DNA of 64,000 nt from Cordilura impudica (GCA_963682025.1 OY821517.1:294506344-294570343), one strand, 5' to 3'. Numbered from the stretch's first letter, positions 35,166 to 47,205 are shown. The notes: generated from the sequence alone by a model not told the origin. Numbers and translations are program-made.

Positions 35166-36829
35166 TTAACTTTTTGTTGTCTTTACAAAATAGAGTTACC
35201 GAGTTCGTCAATGAGTTTTTTGCTTACAAAACAGTTCTACATAGTTATATAGAATTATTATTCTGCTTTACCTATAAAATATCTGATTGCGATTACATCT
35301 AATTTTTAAAAATTGTTTATAATTAATAAAGCATTATTATTCACATAAATACAAAATTTCACTTTTTAAATTTTCCATTCAAATTTAAGAAAATATCAAT
35401 TATAATAAAAACTGAAAATAAAATTTCCAATTATAAATTAGAAAATATTAATTGAGTTTCAGAAAATCATATCAAAACGTCGGAAATAATAATTTTAAAT
35501 TTAGAAATATCTTTACATTTAAAAATGTTTACATTTAAAAAAAATATTGCCATTCAGGAGATATTAATAACTTTTCAGTACCGCGATTCAGTAACTTCTT
35601 TTAACGATAGTCGAATTGTAAAAAAAAAGAAAATTGCAAAATTATCAGTAGAATTTTGAAACGATATTCGCTATTGTTAAAGTCAGCTGTTGTTGTTATC
35701 TAAACGACAACCATTTTTGTGTTGTTTATCCAATCGATAAAAACTTAAATTTTTAGGTTGAAATGTCGTCATACATAAATAAAAATCATGAAATAGTGAA
35801 AATATTTTGCTTTAATTAAAAAACTTTTTTATATAAATAAAAAAATTAAATATTCAATTCATTATTTCATTTTCAAATAAATAAACAGAAATATTAGTAA
35901 AAAAAAATAAAGATATTAAACATAAACATAAAATCATCCTGTCAAACACGAAGTAATTTGTTTTTTTCTATTCTTTGTGTTTTTCGCTTATTTTGACAGA
36001 GATGCCACTCCTTTACAATTTAAATAAATAGAAAAACAGATTTGTCGATATTAATTTAAATTCAATGAATTTAAGAAAACCTCAAATGATATTTAAGAAT
36101 TGCTAACATAAAAATTGTTACATAAGTAAACGTAATTTTATGAGAATGTTATTTTTTATATATAAATTTTCACAATTTTTTTTGGATGAAAATTTGAAGT
36201 TTTTCAGAAAATAAAGATAACATTAAATTATTTTATTTAAAATGTTTGGGACTTTTCGTTTTTTGCGTTTTTCATCCCTAATTTGATTATTTATTATTAT
36301 AAATTTATTCTCTATGTTTTCAAAATATGGCAATATTTTAAAAAAAAGTTGAGAGAGCTTTTTTTTTTGGTTATTATTTTGTTACTCCATCCGACCTATA
36401 TGGCCACAATGAAGAAATATTTGGCCAGTTAAAAGAAACTATACAGCCATCTCCAATTAGCACGATTTAATGCATATAGCCACTCTACACAACCATTACC
36501 TTTGCAATGGAGGTTAGTGCGAGCTATTTAATTAGCAAAAACTAAATTAAACGAGAAGTTATGTCATATAACCGGAAACGCATGCATATAGGTATATAAC
36601 CAAAATGCATGCCGATCAGCAACCACGATGACCAAAAAGCAAACACCGAAATATATCCGAAATAATAGAAAAGAAGAAAACCAACCCAAAGAATTTGCTG
36701 AAATAATTTGGTATTAAGTTTAACAAATTGTTTACTTTTTCATTTACATTTATTATCAAGACTCAAACCGAGGTGGAGGGTATCAAAGATTCGGCACAGC
36801 CGAATTTAACACTCTTACTTGTTTTTTGA

Positions 36830-37043
36830 TAAACTTAAATCAAAAGTGGGAATTAGCTTCATATGGGGGCTATGACAAGAATTGTCCTATAGGTTTTATT
36901 TTTCGACTACTGCAAAATGTATGTAATAAACACACACAAACCCAATTTGACCGTGGTCTATATTATAATTTTGATATTATGGCAATTTAAGTCGATCTCA
37001 TAGGAGTCATTTACAAAAATTTCAATAGAGTTCATCCCATATA
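36830..37043 (-). repeat. Diverged DINE-like A fragment (left part)
   Basis: Blocks such as GAATTAGCTTCATATGGGGG, AACCCAATTTGACC, TTATGGCAATTTAAGTCGAT and GTTCATCCCA follow the order of the A copy at 55800-56015. It is clearly older than the three good A copies. It stops at the piggyBac-like element and seems to resume at 42860-42905. Confidence 0.65.
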
Positions 37044-37336
37044 TCTGTGGTCACAAGCGATAACCGCCTAAGTCGACATAATTCTCTCTCTCTAGCAACA
37101 CTTCTGGTACCCTTAAACGCATGACAAGGTCCGTAGGGACCTATTTTTGTTGATATGACATTTTCTATGAAAAAAACATTTTAAAATTTTTGTTTTATTA
37201 TTTTATTATTGTTTATTAATTAAAGTGTTGATAAATAAATTAAAATATTTTTTTTTTTTATACTAACATAATTAATTTTATTATGAAAATTTAGTTTTAC
37301 AATGAAAAAAACTTAAAAAAAACTATTGTTGCGATG

Positions 37337-38330
37337 GTTGTTCCTCATTTTGAGTACAGGTTAAGCACCGATGCATTAATCTTGAATGCTCTGCAGAAAC
37401 TGCATTGTTGCAGGAACAGCAATAGGCCCTTGTTTTGTGTTAACGATCGTACCTGTGGCCTGTTTGTCCTTAGCGCAAACGACGGTGCAGCTGCTTCTGT
37501 TGGGCTTGGTACTATCTAAAATGAAAAGATATATATAGTCATTCCGCTTTTGACCTTTAGAATTCTTAATTCTTACCTTGACATCAAATTCCTCCATTTA
37601 ATTCCGTATCCTTGGATATGCAGTTATGCGAGTATTCTGGGCACGTTCTTTAATGTTGGGTAATGCCAATTGCTTAGTAAGCATAAGGAGGAATGAGCGC
37701 CGTCTGTCAATTCTCTTCACTGGCTTCATTTCGTTGAATATTATGAATGCAGCTAATGCAGCGATGTCAAGCATATTGGAAAACATGGCAAGCGGCCAGC
37801 GCTTTGTTGAGCGCTTGCATGTATACGTACCAAGCATCTGGTCCATAGTACCAACGCCGGATTTGTTGGCATTGTAATCAAGAATGGCTAAGAGCTCTTC
37901 TTTTCAGTCTCCATGTTCACATCGCAAGTTTAATGTTGTGTAGATAGCAAAATTACTGATTTATTTTTCCTGGGCGTTCTGCCCTTGATTTATTTCACGC
38001 TCCTGGTCAGGCAATTTACCAGAATAAATCATTGCTTTGACAGAAGAGAATGATTTTGAGTCACACAACCACCATACCTTTATACCATACTTGGCTGGCT
38101 TCGACGGAATATATTGTGAGAAGCGGGTACGGCCTCTGTATGGGAATAACTGTTCATCGTTTAAAATGTGTTCAAACAATTTTATTTTTTTTAAATGGTG
38201 CGTGGTAAAGAAGAAGAAAGCATATATTTCAAAAATTCATAACTGCACTGTATTCTTAATCGGACCGGTTTCTGGCATTTCAGCCTTCATCAGCGATTTA
38301 TTGAACATTGTGATAATTGTTATGTTTTAA
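37337..38330 (-). pseudogene. piggyBac-family transposase, broken
   Basis: Minus-strand fragments in order: FEHILNDEQLFPYRGRTRF with SKPAKYGIKVWWLCDS and KLPDQEREINQG (38179-37961), then DYNANKSGVGTMDQMLGTYT and TKRWPLAMFSNMLDIAALAA (about 37890-37700), then PNIKERAQNTRI and a cysteine-rich tail (CTVVC, and in another frame CCSCNNAV...CLTC). DEQL(F)PxRGR, KPAKYGIKxWWLCD and YNANKxGVxTMDQM are signature blocks of the piggyBac DDE transposase (DDE_Tnp_1_7), which excises precisely at TTAA. The D of DEQL and the D of LCD are present. A segment after EREINQG is deleted, stops and frameshifts separate the pieces, and the N-terminal part is lost, probably through the LINE insertion. Confidence 0.9.
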
Positions 38331-38569
38331 TTGAATAGATTGTTTCTATATGAAAATTTTTTCTACTTAGGGTGGCCGTAACAAAATTTTGTTTAAATGT
38401 AAACAATGATCTATAACTGGCATAACAGTTGTGAGCCAGATTGGCAAAATTAAAGCTGTTAAAAATAAGAATTCATAAAATTTTTTATACATATATACAG
38501 CATCAATTATTTAACAAAAGTACTAAGTACAAATATTTATATATAATTTTATTTTTTAAAGGAACTAAG

Positions 38570-41500
38570 AAAATTCATTTAATATCAATTTTCTGTATTT
38601 TAAACAAGATTCCAGGTAGTTGACAAGAGAAACAAAATTAAAGGCATCGCCATTTAGAATATTTAGAATGTCGAGTAAATTTAGTTGATGTTTGTTGAAA
38701 AATTTAATTCTAAATCAATTATACATGGGACATGTACCAATAAAATGAAGAGTATTTTCCGTAGCGTCTAAATTACAGAGAAAGCAGATTCCGTCTGATG
38801 TAGTTCTGAAAGATCTTATCAATAGGCTTATGGCACGAGATGAGAGTTCCGTAGTAGTGATTTGCAGCAAAAAATAGTTTAGTTGTGAGTATAAGTCATG
38901 AAATTGAGAGTTTCTAGCGTCGGAAATAAAGTTTTGATTTTCATAACCTTTAACCAGGGGTAAAATTGCCTCGCAATGTTTGCTCAGTGGTACAGAATTA
39001 TTATCTGGTACAAAATTTATTTTAGCACACAAATTAGTCCAAACCTCAGCCCAAAAAGTTTGTTTAGCAATTATAATTTCTGCAAGCTTGCGAGGTAATC
39101 TGTTGCAAGGCATGCTAAGCACTTTGTTGATGTAATCAAAATGCAATTTTAACGTATCTATGTATAAAGAATGTAAACCAGTTTCTAAAAAGAGCATGTA
39201 TTTTGGCGTGTTGCTAGGCAAAAGTAACATCTTTTTAATGAAAAATCTAAATAACTTTTCAACTATATCGTATTTCATGTAACCCCATATTTGGGATCCG
39301 TAGAACATGATTGAACGAGATACAGCACTAAAAATTTTAAGCTGTTTTTATTAGATATTTTGGGATGGTTTATATACTTAGACCAAGAAAAAGAGATTGC
39401 CATTTTTGACGTTGTTAGTTTATTTTCCAAATGTTTATTGAAGGATAAATTGTAACACAAGTCCATACCAAGATATTTATATGAGTTAACGTTTTCAATT
39501 TCATTTTCTCCATACGTCCACTTTAAGTTGTTAGATATTCTAGTGCCACTTCGAAATTCTAATACTTTGGACGTAGAAATGTTGACTTTAAATGCCATAA
39601 GTTACTATACACATGAAGGGAATTAATCATAGTTTGGAGACCACTGGGCGAATCAGCTAATATGGCAATATCGTCTGCATAAAGAAGAACTTTTACGGTG
39701 ATGTTGTCAACAGTCATTCAAATATAATGCAAACAGAATTGGGCTTAATATGCAACTCTGTTTGATGCCAAGATTCACATTGAAAGAATTGGAGAGTGAG
39801 TTTCTGAATAATATTTGACTAGAGATGTTATCATATGATTGTGGCAGTAAACGTATTATCTTTGATGACAATCCCATATTAGCCAGTTTATAAAACAATG
39901 AATTCCGAGGAATCGAATCAAAGGCACAAGTAAAATCGACGAAGAAAGCATAAGTGTTTTTACCATTAAGTTTATTTAAATGAACAATATAAGTTAAATT
40001 GAAAAATTATCGACGGTGGAATATTGTTTCCTAAACCCAGCTTGGTATTCATTTAATATGTTACGTTCATCAATCCAGTACGTTATACGATTCATAAGGA
40101 TGCTATTAAAAATTTTGCATAGAGTATCAATTAAAGACAATCCACGATAATTAGACGGAATGTTTGGATCTCCTTTCTTCAGCAATGTAATAAGAATTGC
40201 AGTTTTAAAACTAGCTGGTATAATTTCTTTAAGAAATATAACATTTAAAACATAAAGTACCTCAATAATAAAGTTTACTGGCGCATATTTAAAAAATTCG
40301 TAGCTGATACCATCCTGTCCAGGTCATTTATTGACCTTTAAATTTTTTAGAACAGAGATAAGTTCACACAATTCAAACGGAGAATCAAGAAATGCATCTA
40401 CGTTGTAAGGCATGCACCAATAAAACGTAGTTATTGGATTTGAATTTTGTAAAATACTGCTAAAGTGTTGAAGAAAATCATCAGCGCTTAAATCACCACG
40501 TACGGAATATGGACGAGACTTCAAATCATTAGACAATTTCCACCATTCCTTGCTGCACCGTATATTATTCAATTTATTAAGGTTAGAATTGTAATGTTGC
40601 AGTTTACTTTTTCGACACACATTCAAGTATTTGGTTTTAGATGTCATATACTTTAATTTATTTGCAGATGAATGTTTTTTCTGTACTTTTTAAGATTTTT
40701 AAGCATTTTTCTACGCGAACGGGCACAGTTCCAATTGAACCATTTTTGCTTGGGTTCAAAGTTAAAATTTGATTTTGTTTTTACGGTAGCATCAAGAATT
40801 TTGTTCTTAATTGATAGTACCAGGTTATCAACTGAATTATTTTGATCAAAAGGTGGAGTACATGCTAGCTGACTAAGTTTTTCAATATATCTTTCAGCAT
40901 TGTTTATATTCCAATGTATTTTTTGTGGGCGTAAATCAGTTCTCAGTGTATTATTGTTGAAATTAGGAAAGTTAAGCTTAAAGTCTATAGGCATATGGTC
41001 TGAATAGGGCTTACAATCAATTTTAAAATCATCAACAAACATCAAGAAACTATGAGAGCAAATACAGTAATCAATTAAAGAATTACCTCTACCTCCATAG
41101 AAGCTTAAATCACCTTCAGCATCACCATCCATTCTGCCATTCACCACTATACCACCTATACTTTCTATTAAATCCATTAATTTCTTTCCTTGACTATTTG
41201 ACACTTTATCTTTAGAATATCTGATTTTGTTAATATGAGGTAGATCAGTTAATAAATTAGTATATAATATATATTGTCCTTCTCCAATGCGAGCATTCAA
41301 GTCACCAACAAAGCAAAAATTTGTAGGGCAAAGATTAGTTAAGAACTTTTCAAACAACTCGAAATCTACATTCCAGCTTGTGCAGTTGATATATCGAGGA
41401 ATAAAGTAAAAAATGTCATTATTTAGTCTAGCAGTAAATACATCACCATTAAGATTCAAAAATTTTAGACTAAATAATTTTTTTAATTCTTTTCTATATC

Positions 41501-41750
41501 CATACAAACACCCACCACTAGCACGACCAGCATTGTGAATTTTCTTAGCTTCGATCCAGTGTAAATTGTAATTTTGTAAGAAATTAGAGAAGAAAAGTTT
41601 GTTTGTCTGGTAAAACATGAGTTTCGAATAGGAAAAATATATGAAATTTATTACTATATGTTGTAAAATTTTCAATATTAACACTTTAAGCAAGATTAGC
41701 GATATTATAAGAAAGGACACGACAACCATTGTACTGCTATTGTTCATTTA
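38570..41750 (-). pseudogene. LINE ORF2: endonuclease + RT, broken
   Basis: The 5' part (41747-40653) reads an endonuclease of the EEP type: NAGRASGGCLYGYRK, FCFVGDLNARIG, SLIDYCICS, SDHMPI. The RT follows in pieces: LKKGDPNIPSNYRGLSLI with NRITYWIDERNILNEYQAGF (about 40185-40000), LGIKQSCILSPILFALYL (about 39790), YADD in LLYADDIAILADSP (about 39690-39640), KVLEFRSGTR and YKYLGMDL (39598-39440). A C-terminal region carries CFLCNLDATENTLHFIGTCP (about 38790-38715). At least four frameshifts or stops separate these, so no full-length protein is possible, although the YADD box and the SDH of the endonuclease are intact. It would nick DNA and reverse transcribe LINE RNA at the nick. Confidence 0.87.
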
Positions 41751-42027
41751 TATTTCCATTGCCACTCGCATCTGAATTTGCAGTTACGTTGACTTTCATA
41801 ATTACATCAACCAAGTAGTTGGCTTGAATCAGCAGGTTATCCTCGTTAGAATATGCGACAAATTTTCCCAACATCCAAGTGTATTTTTTGTTGTTTATAA
41901 AAGTACAAAATTCGCCAAGTCTCACCTTTATGTTTGTATTGAGATTTGAAATTTTCTTGTTCAATTGTCTCAGATTATAACGAGTATTTTGTTCATTCTT
42001 TGTATAATCTTTTTGTATAAAAATCAT
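41737..42027 (-). pseudogene. LINE first-protein tail (KDYT...NIKV domain)
   Basis: 96 residues starting MIFIQKDYTKNEQNTRYN and containing NIKVRLGEF and YTWMLGKFVAYS; it ends overlapping the start of the downstream endonuclease frame. It lacks an upstream remainder, so it is either a short 5'-truncated piece or the end of an ORF1. The first half matches the remnant at 27965-28142. I do not recognise a named domain. Its place before the endonuclease suggests an ORF1-type or linker role. Confidence 0.5.
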
Positions 42028-42477
42028 ACCTCCTTTATTTATCTTTGGCAGCTAAAACATTGGTGACTTGCAAATACGTTTCCAATGTGAACATAAATGT
42101 ACCTTTAGATGGTAATTGACATACAGTTACTACGTTTGTGTGTGTGTTCAAACAATAAAACAGCTAAAAAGAGGCCAAAATAAAGTTCATGTCTTAATGA
42201 TTTCTTGTAATTTCAGTACAAGTTCCCTACGGACCTTGTCATGCGTTCCCGTACTACTCACCTTTAAACCTCAATAAAAACTAAACTATTGGGCGTATCA
42301 CCTTGAATTTTCTTTTAAACAATTTTTGACAAAATTATCTTGGAAAACAGGGTAACTTTTTGGGTACCTTGTCCTGGCCGAAATAGGAGTAATTTCAGTT
42401 TGAAAATGAAAAAGGTCCCCAGGGACCTTCTCGCTAACCGAAGGGTTAAGAATGATTTGAGTTATGTATGCTATCGT

Positions 42478-42812
42478 ATTCTACTAAAAACGCTTTATAC
42501 TCACGTGAAATCCCCATTTCTCTAACACTGTTTAATAAAGAGTTATTAATGAAAATATTCTGACCTTAGTCGTAATGAAGCCCCATTACATTTATATAAA
42601 AAGTAATTTTCTCAAAAGCATGGCATTCGACGATTTGGGTCATCTTTGCTGTCATGTTCTACTAAAAACGCTTTATATTTACGTGAAGTCCCCAGTTCTC
42701 TAGCACTGTTTATGAAAAAGTTATTACTGAAAACATTCTGACCTACGTCGTAATGAAGCCCCATTACATTTATATTAAAAGTTATTTTTCTCAAAAGCAT
42801 GATTTTCGACTT
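42478..42812. repeat. Two-copy tandem repeat, ~178 bp
   Basis: CTACTAAAAACGCTTTAT recurs at about 42481 and 42659, with CACGTGAA(A/G)TCCCC, TAATGAAGCCCCATTACATT and TTCTCAAAAGCATG repeated in step. It forms the subterminal part of the piggyBac-like element, right beside its inverted end, and may hold transposase binding sites. Confidence 0.8.
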
Positions 42813-42839
42813 AGGCGGTTAATGCTTGTGACCACAGAT

Positions 42840-42905
42840 ATATATATATATATATATATATTCATATTTGCGACCTTTAGTTTGATCACAAGGTACAAAT
42901 CTTCG
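42840..42905 (-). repeat. DINE-like A fragment (right part) and TA tract
   Basis: A (TA)n run is followed by TTCATATTTGCGACC and TTTGATCACAAG, matching the A sequence that should follow GTTCATCCCA. Together with 36830-37043 it marks a family A copy opened by the piggyBac-like element. Confidence 0.6.
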
Positions 42906-43003
42906 CCAAACATGTTTGTTCTGATCGTTGGCCCGCTGGAATAAATCCCGTTTCAGGTTAAATTGTCCGTTTAAAATCTTTATTCAAACGTTATACTGTG
43001 AAG

Positions 43004-43470
43004 ATTTTTAAATTGCCTGGAAACTTTTAACCGTGACAACAATACTTTTGTAAGATTAAGCTCTATAACCGGTTAATGCCCGAGATGTTTTAAGTTTCCG
43101 ATTTAACTGACATGCGTAAGAAAGTTCTTATGATGCATTTCAATCCAGTTCTCTAATGTAAATATTATTGTCGTTTGCAAAGGTTTACAAATTTCACTGA
43201 ATTTCACTTCTCTATTTCAAAATTCGCTTCATTCCCACAGATTTTTAAATTGCCTGAAAACTTTCAACCGTGGCAACAATACTTTTGTAAGATTTGACTA
43301 AGCTCTATAACCGATTAATGCCCGAGACGTTTTAAGTTTCCGATTTAACTGACATGAGTAAGAAAGTTCAATCCAGTTGCCTAATGTATTATTGTCGTTT
43401 GCAAGGGTTTATAAATTTCGCTGAATTTCACTTCTCTATTTCAAAATTCGCTTCATTCCCACAGCTTTCT
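43004..43470. repeat. Tandem duplication of ~235 bp
   Basis: The block TTTTTAAATTGCCTG...CTTCATTCCCACAG is present twice (about 43004-43240 and 43241-43465). Shared landmarks are ACAATACTTTTGTAAGATT, TTAATGCCCGAGA and ATTGTCGTTTGCAA; the second copy has a small deletion near the ATGATGCATTTC segment. No coding potential. Confidence 0.85.
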
Positions 43471-44208
43471 TCAACCGTTCACCGAGCACTGCACGAAAAA
43501 CGTAAGTATAATACAAAATCTCAAATTTAAATCAAAATCGAATCTATTTGGAATACTAATCATATTTAAAAACTTTATTGTATAAATAAAAAACCATAAC
43601 TATTGAAAAGCAATTGTTTTGTTTTACTAAACTTCACTGTTTTGTACCGTAACAATAAATTTAAGCTGAAATGGTCTATCCAAAAAAAAAAAATATATAT
43701 GTATATTAAGATAAAAATCTTCAAAATCTATCAATTATAATTGACAAAACAATAATTTGAAAATTTATGTTTATAGCCAAACACCAATTCACCTTTTGCA
43801 AAGCAAAACACAATAAAAAAATAGTAAGTTTTTGGACAAAAAAAATTGTAAACCTTAACAAAAACAAAGTGCGCACTTAAATTTGAACGAATTATTTTAT
43901 AATTTGTTGCATTTAAAATATATGAGACACGAATTGCAATTGACTTGACCAAATAAAAAAATATTGCAAAAAAAAAAAAATAATAAAAATTCACAACAAT
44001 GAATTGAAAATGCAATTCGATTTGCAATGAGGTCTCCCAATAATATGAATATTATGGAGGAACTAACATATCAAACAATCGCAACAACACAAAATACACT
44101 TGCTTAGCCTGTGAATGAAAAACTATAGACTTAAAGGCAGAGCTGTACATGAATGAAGTGATGTTTTTTATGGCCTAAAACTATTATTTCACAAGATAAT
44201 TATTTTTA
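43471..44208. other. AT-rich stretch, no gene seen
   Basis: Poly-A and TA-rich sequence. The 98-residue open frame at 43731-44027 (minus) is phenylalanine- and tyrosine-rich and low in complexity, and I regard it as chance. Confidence 0.4.
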
Positions 44209-44585
44209 CTAGCAGATTCCAGTCCTCGAAATTCGACCGCAAATTCTAGGAAATTTTATTTTTTCATTAAATAAAGACCCTAAAGGTATGCTAATCAATT
44301 ATAGCCAATTCACAAATCAACACAAAAAACAAACTCATTTTTATTACAAACCCATTAATAAATTTAATAAACACACATATAGCATTGTATAATTTTATAT
44401 ATGTGTTAGTAGCAACTTTGAATGCAATTTACTCAAAATAAAGGAACAAATTCAAAAATTTGTAAATCTGCAAATCAGCTAAAAAGAAATACCTTTCAAA
44501 TAATATACGTTTGGTCGAAATCGGTATAAAACGGTAGAACAAAACATCAGTCACAAGAAATAGCGTAGCCTATTAATATTATAGA
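44209..44585 (-). mobile_element. Helitron family B, copy 5
   Basis: Complete: CTAG at 44209, a CTCGAAATTCGA-type palindrome (one arm changed to TTCGACC), and TCTATAATATTAATAG ending at 44585 next to a host A/T. About 377 bp, no gene. Just downstream is a short stretch with scraps of LINE-like coding, then the long-arm transposon. Confidence 0.88.
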
Positions 44586-45894
44586 TAAGCTAATATTTTG
44601 TACTTTCGTAGCAAACAGCGTATGTAGTCCAGAGCAGTGGCTGAATACAAAGAAGGAAAGCTATGAACTCTTTAAAATCTATAGCACACAACACCCTGCG
44701 AAACAGAAAAAGACCTCAAAGACAAGAATGGCTGGCAAACTAAAACTGGAGAATAATGGAAGAATGTCACAAGTAAAGAAGTTATTAAATTAAATATAGA
44801 GACTCAAACAGCAATACTGATTGCAATGAATGAACACAGCCAATGTCCGGAAATCAAATTTTTTCCAAAATTACAAGGTCCGAGCTATAGAAAAGATAGA
44901 GGAGACAAAAAAAAAGACAAGTGTATCGGCGTTTTGAAAGTTTACATCTGAATTTCATTTGAGGGGTGGTTAGTTTCCCAACTCTGGCAAATTCTTAATG
45001 TTAATCGGCATAAGAAACCATGTGACCCTTAGATTTTCGGTATAAAATGTGTTCCACAAATTTATGTAAAATGTTACGGAGAACATTTTTGTAGAATATG
45101 TTAACCCTCTAACTCCTCAAGGTATGAACCTTTTTTTGTCCTTCTTTTAATAAAGAGCAAAAACACCATTAAAACAGGAATTTAAGAGGTAGAAATGTTC
45201 CGCAAATATATTCGCCGTGAAATTTTACTATAAGTCCCTGAATACAACAAAGCGGAAAATTCCACCAGAAAGTCAGATAGAAGACACAACAAAAGAGAGC
45301 TAACCGTTTAAAGTACCCCACAAATTTAGCATGAAAAAAAATAGTTCAAATTTAACTAAAAATCACTAATATCTATATATTAATACGTGAAGGTAAATTT
45401 TTAGTTCCCTTTTTTAAAAATATGCGGACACGGAGGAGTATGAAAATTGGCATAGTTATAGTTCATAGGGAGGAGAATCTTAGAATGATAAAATTTATAT
45501 TAAATCTAACTTAAAAATAAATAAAATTAAATAAAGTAAAATATTTATAATAATTCGTTACACCCTGTTAATGGGAATGATTTAAATTGTATATCACAGG
45601 CTCTACATCGAATTGTGAATTGCTAAAATTGATTAACATACCCTTAGGCTCAGTTAAATATTCATACATTTTTTATATATGTGAACTTCTCCGATGAAAG
45701 GGACCTAGTGTGCGAAAATTAAGTTTTGGGAAAAAAAAAACGCATTTAAAGTTTATATACCCTTTTAGGTACCAGAATCAACCGTTTTTGACACAACCCG
45801 TTTTTTGACACACTAGGTCCCTTTTCTCGGAGAAGGTCACACATATATATTAAAAAACATTGGAAGACGAAAATTTAATGAAAAAATAATATTT

Positions 45895-45936
45895 CCTAGA
45901 ATTTGCACTCGAATTTCGAATGCTGGACTATACTAG
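45895..45936 (+). repeat. Helitron family B 3'-end scrap
   Basis: TAGAATTTGCACTCGAATTTCGAATG...ACTAG|T is just the last 42 bp of family B, with its palindrome and CTAG, inside the long-arm transposon. No other part of B is nearby. Confidence 0.75.
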
Positions 45937-45939
45937 TCT

Positions 45940-47205
45940 CTCCTATTTTACCATCGATAGCAAATTTGGAAAGGAAGTTTTCATTAATTACATTTTTCTT
46001 TAGCTCTAGGCAATTCCACTTCATTATCATACAGCGATAAGCGTATGAATGCTTACCTTTATAGCGTTCTTCAATGGGTGCGCATGTTTGTTGAAATTTT
46101 TCACCATGCTCATCAGATTCTGTTGACAACTGGTTCTCAAAGTAATCCATATGGGAATTTAGAAAATGAATTTATGTTGACATATGAACGCCTAGTTTTT
46201 CAAAAGCTCTAAGCATGGTGTCTACGTATATTCGAGCAGTAGGAGCACGATTTTTGCCTAAGACAAATTATATCACTTCTCTAATGCTTTTCCACGCATC
46301 AAGCTCAATTTTGCATTAGCTTTCTTATATCTGGACCAACAAAAACACCTGTTGGTATGAAACCAATTTTAAGGCTTTTAACAATAACACCGACTTGAAG
46401 AACACATACATACCTTCTTTAATCTTGGCTTCGCTTAATTGTAGAAACATTGTTTTCAGAAAATTGAATGCTTATCCATTTGTAACCAGACATTTAACAA
46501 AGTTTTCTACCACACAAAATTTGATATGCAACGGGGTTAAGGGAATTTTTTCAGTTGGTACCAATGCTTGATGAACGATATTATGCTCTCCTAATGTTCC
46601 CTCACCTCTCAACTTCCATTGTTTTTTTGGAATGTTGGTCGCCCTTCCATCTGCTATCCCAAGTGCATAAAAAGCATCCATACTTAACATATCCGGCCTG
46701 CATACCTGAAAGGAAACTAACGACTCTTAATTCGCAACAGATCCGCTACTTATGGTCTTCGTATTTTACGGAGTCCAGTACTAATTTTATAGAATCATAG
46801 GTTTCCTTTATGTTCATTCCATAGGTAATTGGAATAGGATTTTTGGTATTATCGTTGTATAGAAGTACAGCTTTTAGATGAATCAATAAGTATACGCCAG
46901 TCCTCATGGTTAGACTCAAAATTTATTACATTCATTATTCCTTTAATCTCGTTACAATAAGCAAACGTGTTATCATCGTTTACTGAAAAGAACGGCAGAA
47001 AGCTGTCTTGACGCTTACGAAAGCTGGTAACATTGACACCAGGTTCAAGTAGATGATCACCTTTTAAGTCTGCAGTTAAAATTTTTGATTTGTTTTTAGG
47101 CAAATTCAGTCGCTCTTGCGACATTAATATTGGTTTTGGGATAACTTCAATTCCTGTGTAGTCACTACCTGTTATAATATATCGGATAAAATTTTTGCGG
47201 AACAT
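45940..47205 (-). pseudogene. Broken transposon gene of an unnamed arthropod family
   Basis: Minus-strand pieces in order: LLEPGVNVTSFRKRQDSFLPF with DWRILIDSSKSCTS (47205-46849); WKLRGEGTLGEH with LVPTEKIPLTPLHIKFCVVE (46690-46480); LSEAKIKEG and VFVGPDIRKLM (about 46430-46310, interrupted); and YFENQLSTESDEHGEKFQQ with APIEERYKG (46150-45950). From memory these blocks occur in this order in a large uncharacterised protein repeated in many arthropod genomes (EPGxxVTxYRKR, DWRLFIDSSK, PPLHIKLGLMKNFVKAL, AKIKEGxFVGPxIR, DEHGERFHQD), which behaves like a transposase gene. Here stops and frameshifts break it at least four times and the N-terminal part is missing. The partial gene at 63395-64000 looks like that missing N-terminal part in another element. 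Activity and catalytic residues are unknown to me. Confidence 0.65.

Larger units (their letters stand above)
32629..36825 (+). mobile_element. DINE-like element family C, copy 3 (interrupted)
   Basis: Starts TTATACCCTCCACTCCAG (with a 20-bp deletion relative to copy 2), has GTCCGTCTGTCCGTCTG near 32745, and ends with the hairpin ATTCGGCACAGCCGAAT and CTTACTTG at about 36825. It is the inverted partner of 2199-8607. The middle is opened by two inverted-repeat elements (33473-34103 and 34595-35165), each recognised because copy 1 reads through the site. It has a deletion relative to copy 1 around 36290. No coding region. Confidence 0.75.
38570..42030 (-). mobile_element. CR1/Daphne-like LINE inside the piggyBac-like element
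   Basis: About 3.4 kb of minus-strand LINE coding sequence: a short first-protein tail (42027-41737), an apurinic-type endonuclease, a reverse transcriptase and a C-terminal tail to about 38570. Flanking sequence on both sides belongs to the piggyBac-like element. No RNase H is seen after the RT, which separates it from the LOA-like element at 2345. I did not find a clear poly-A or simple-repeat tail or a target duplication, so the ends are approximate. The clade name is tentative. Confidence 0.75.
37064..42818 (-). mobile_element. piggyBac-like transposon split by a LINE
   Basis: CCGCCTAAGTCGA at 37064-37076 and its complement at 42806-42818 are the innermost unambiguous inverted ends. Next to them lie ATAA (37060-37063, probably a mutated TTAA) and TTAA (42819-42822). 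Outside these, CTGTGGTCACAAGC and its complement extend the palindrome by about 15 bp on each side, so the true terminus may be further out. Subterminal GCATGACAAGGTCCGTAGGGA near 37122 is matched inverted near 42225. Inside are remains of a piggyBac transposase (37337-38330) and, within it, a LINE (about 38570-42030). The whole sits in a diverged family A fragment. Confidence 0.8.

Noticed and set aside
43731..44027. 98-residue minus-strand frame
   Set aside because: Phe/Tyr/Asn-rich low-complexity reading of AT-rich DNA, no motif or context.
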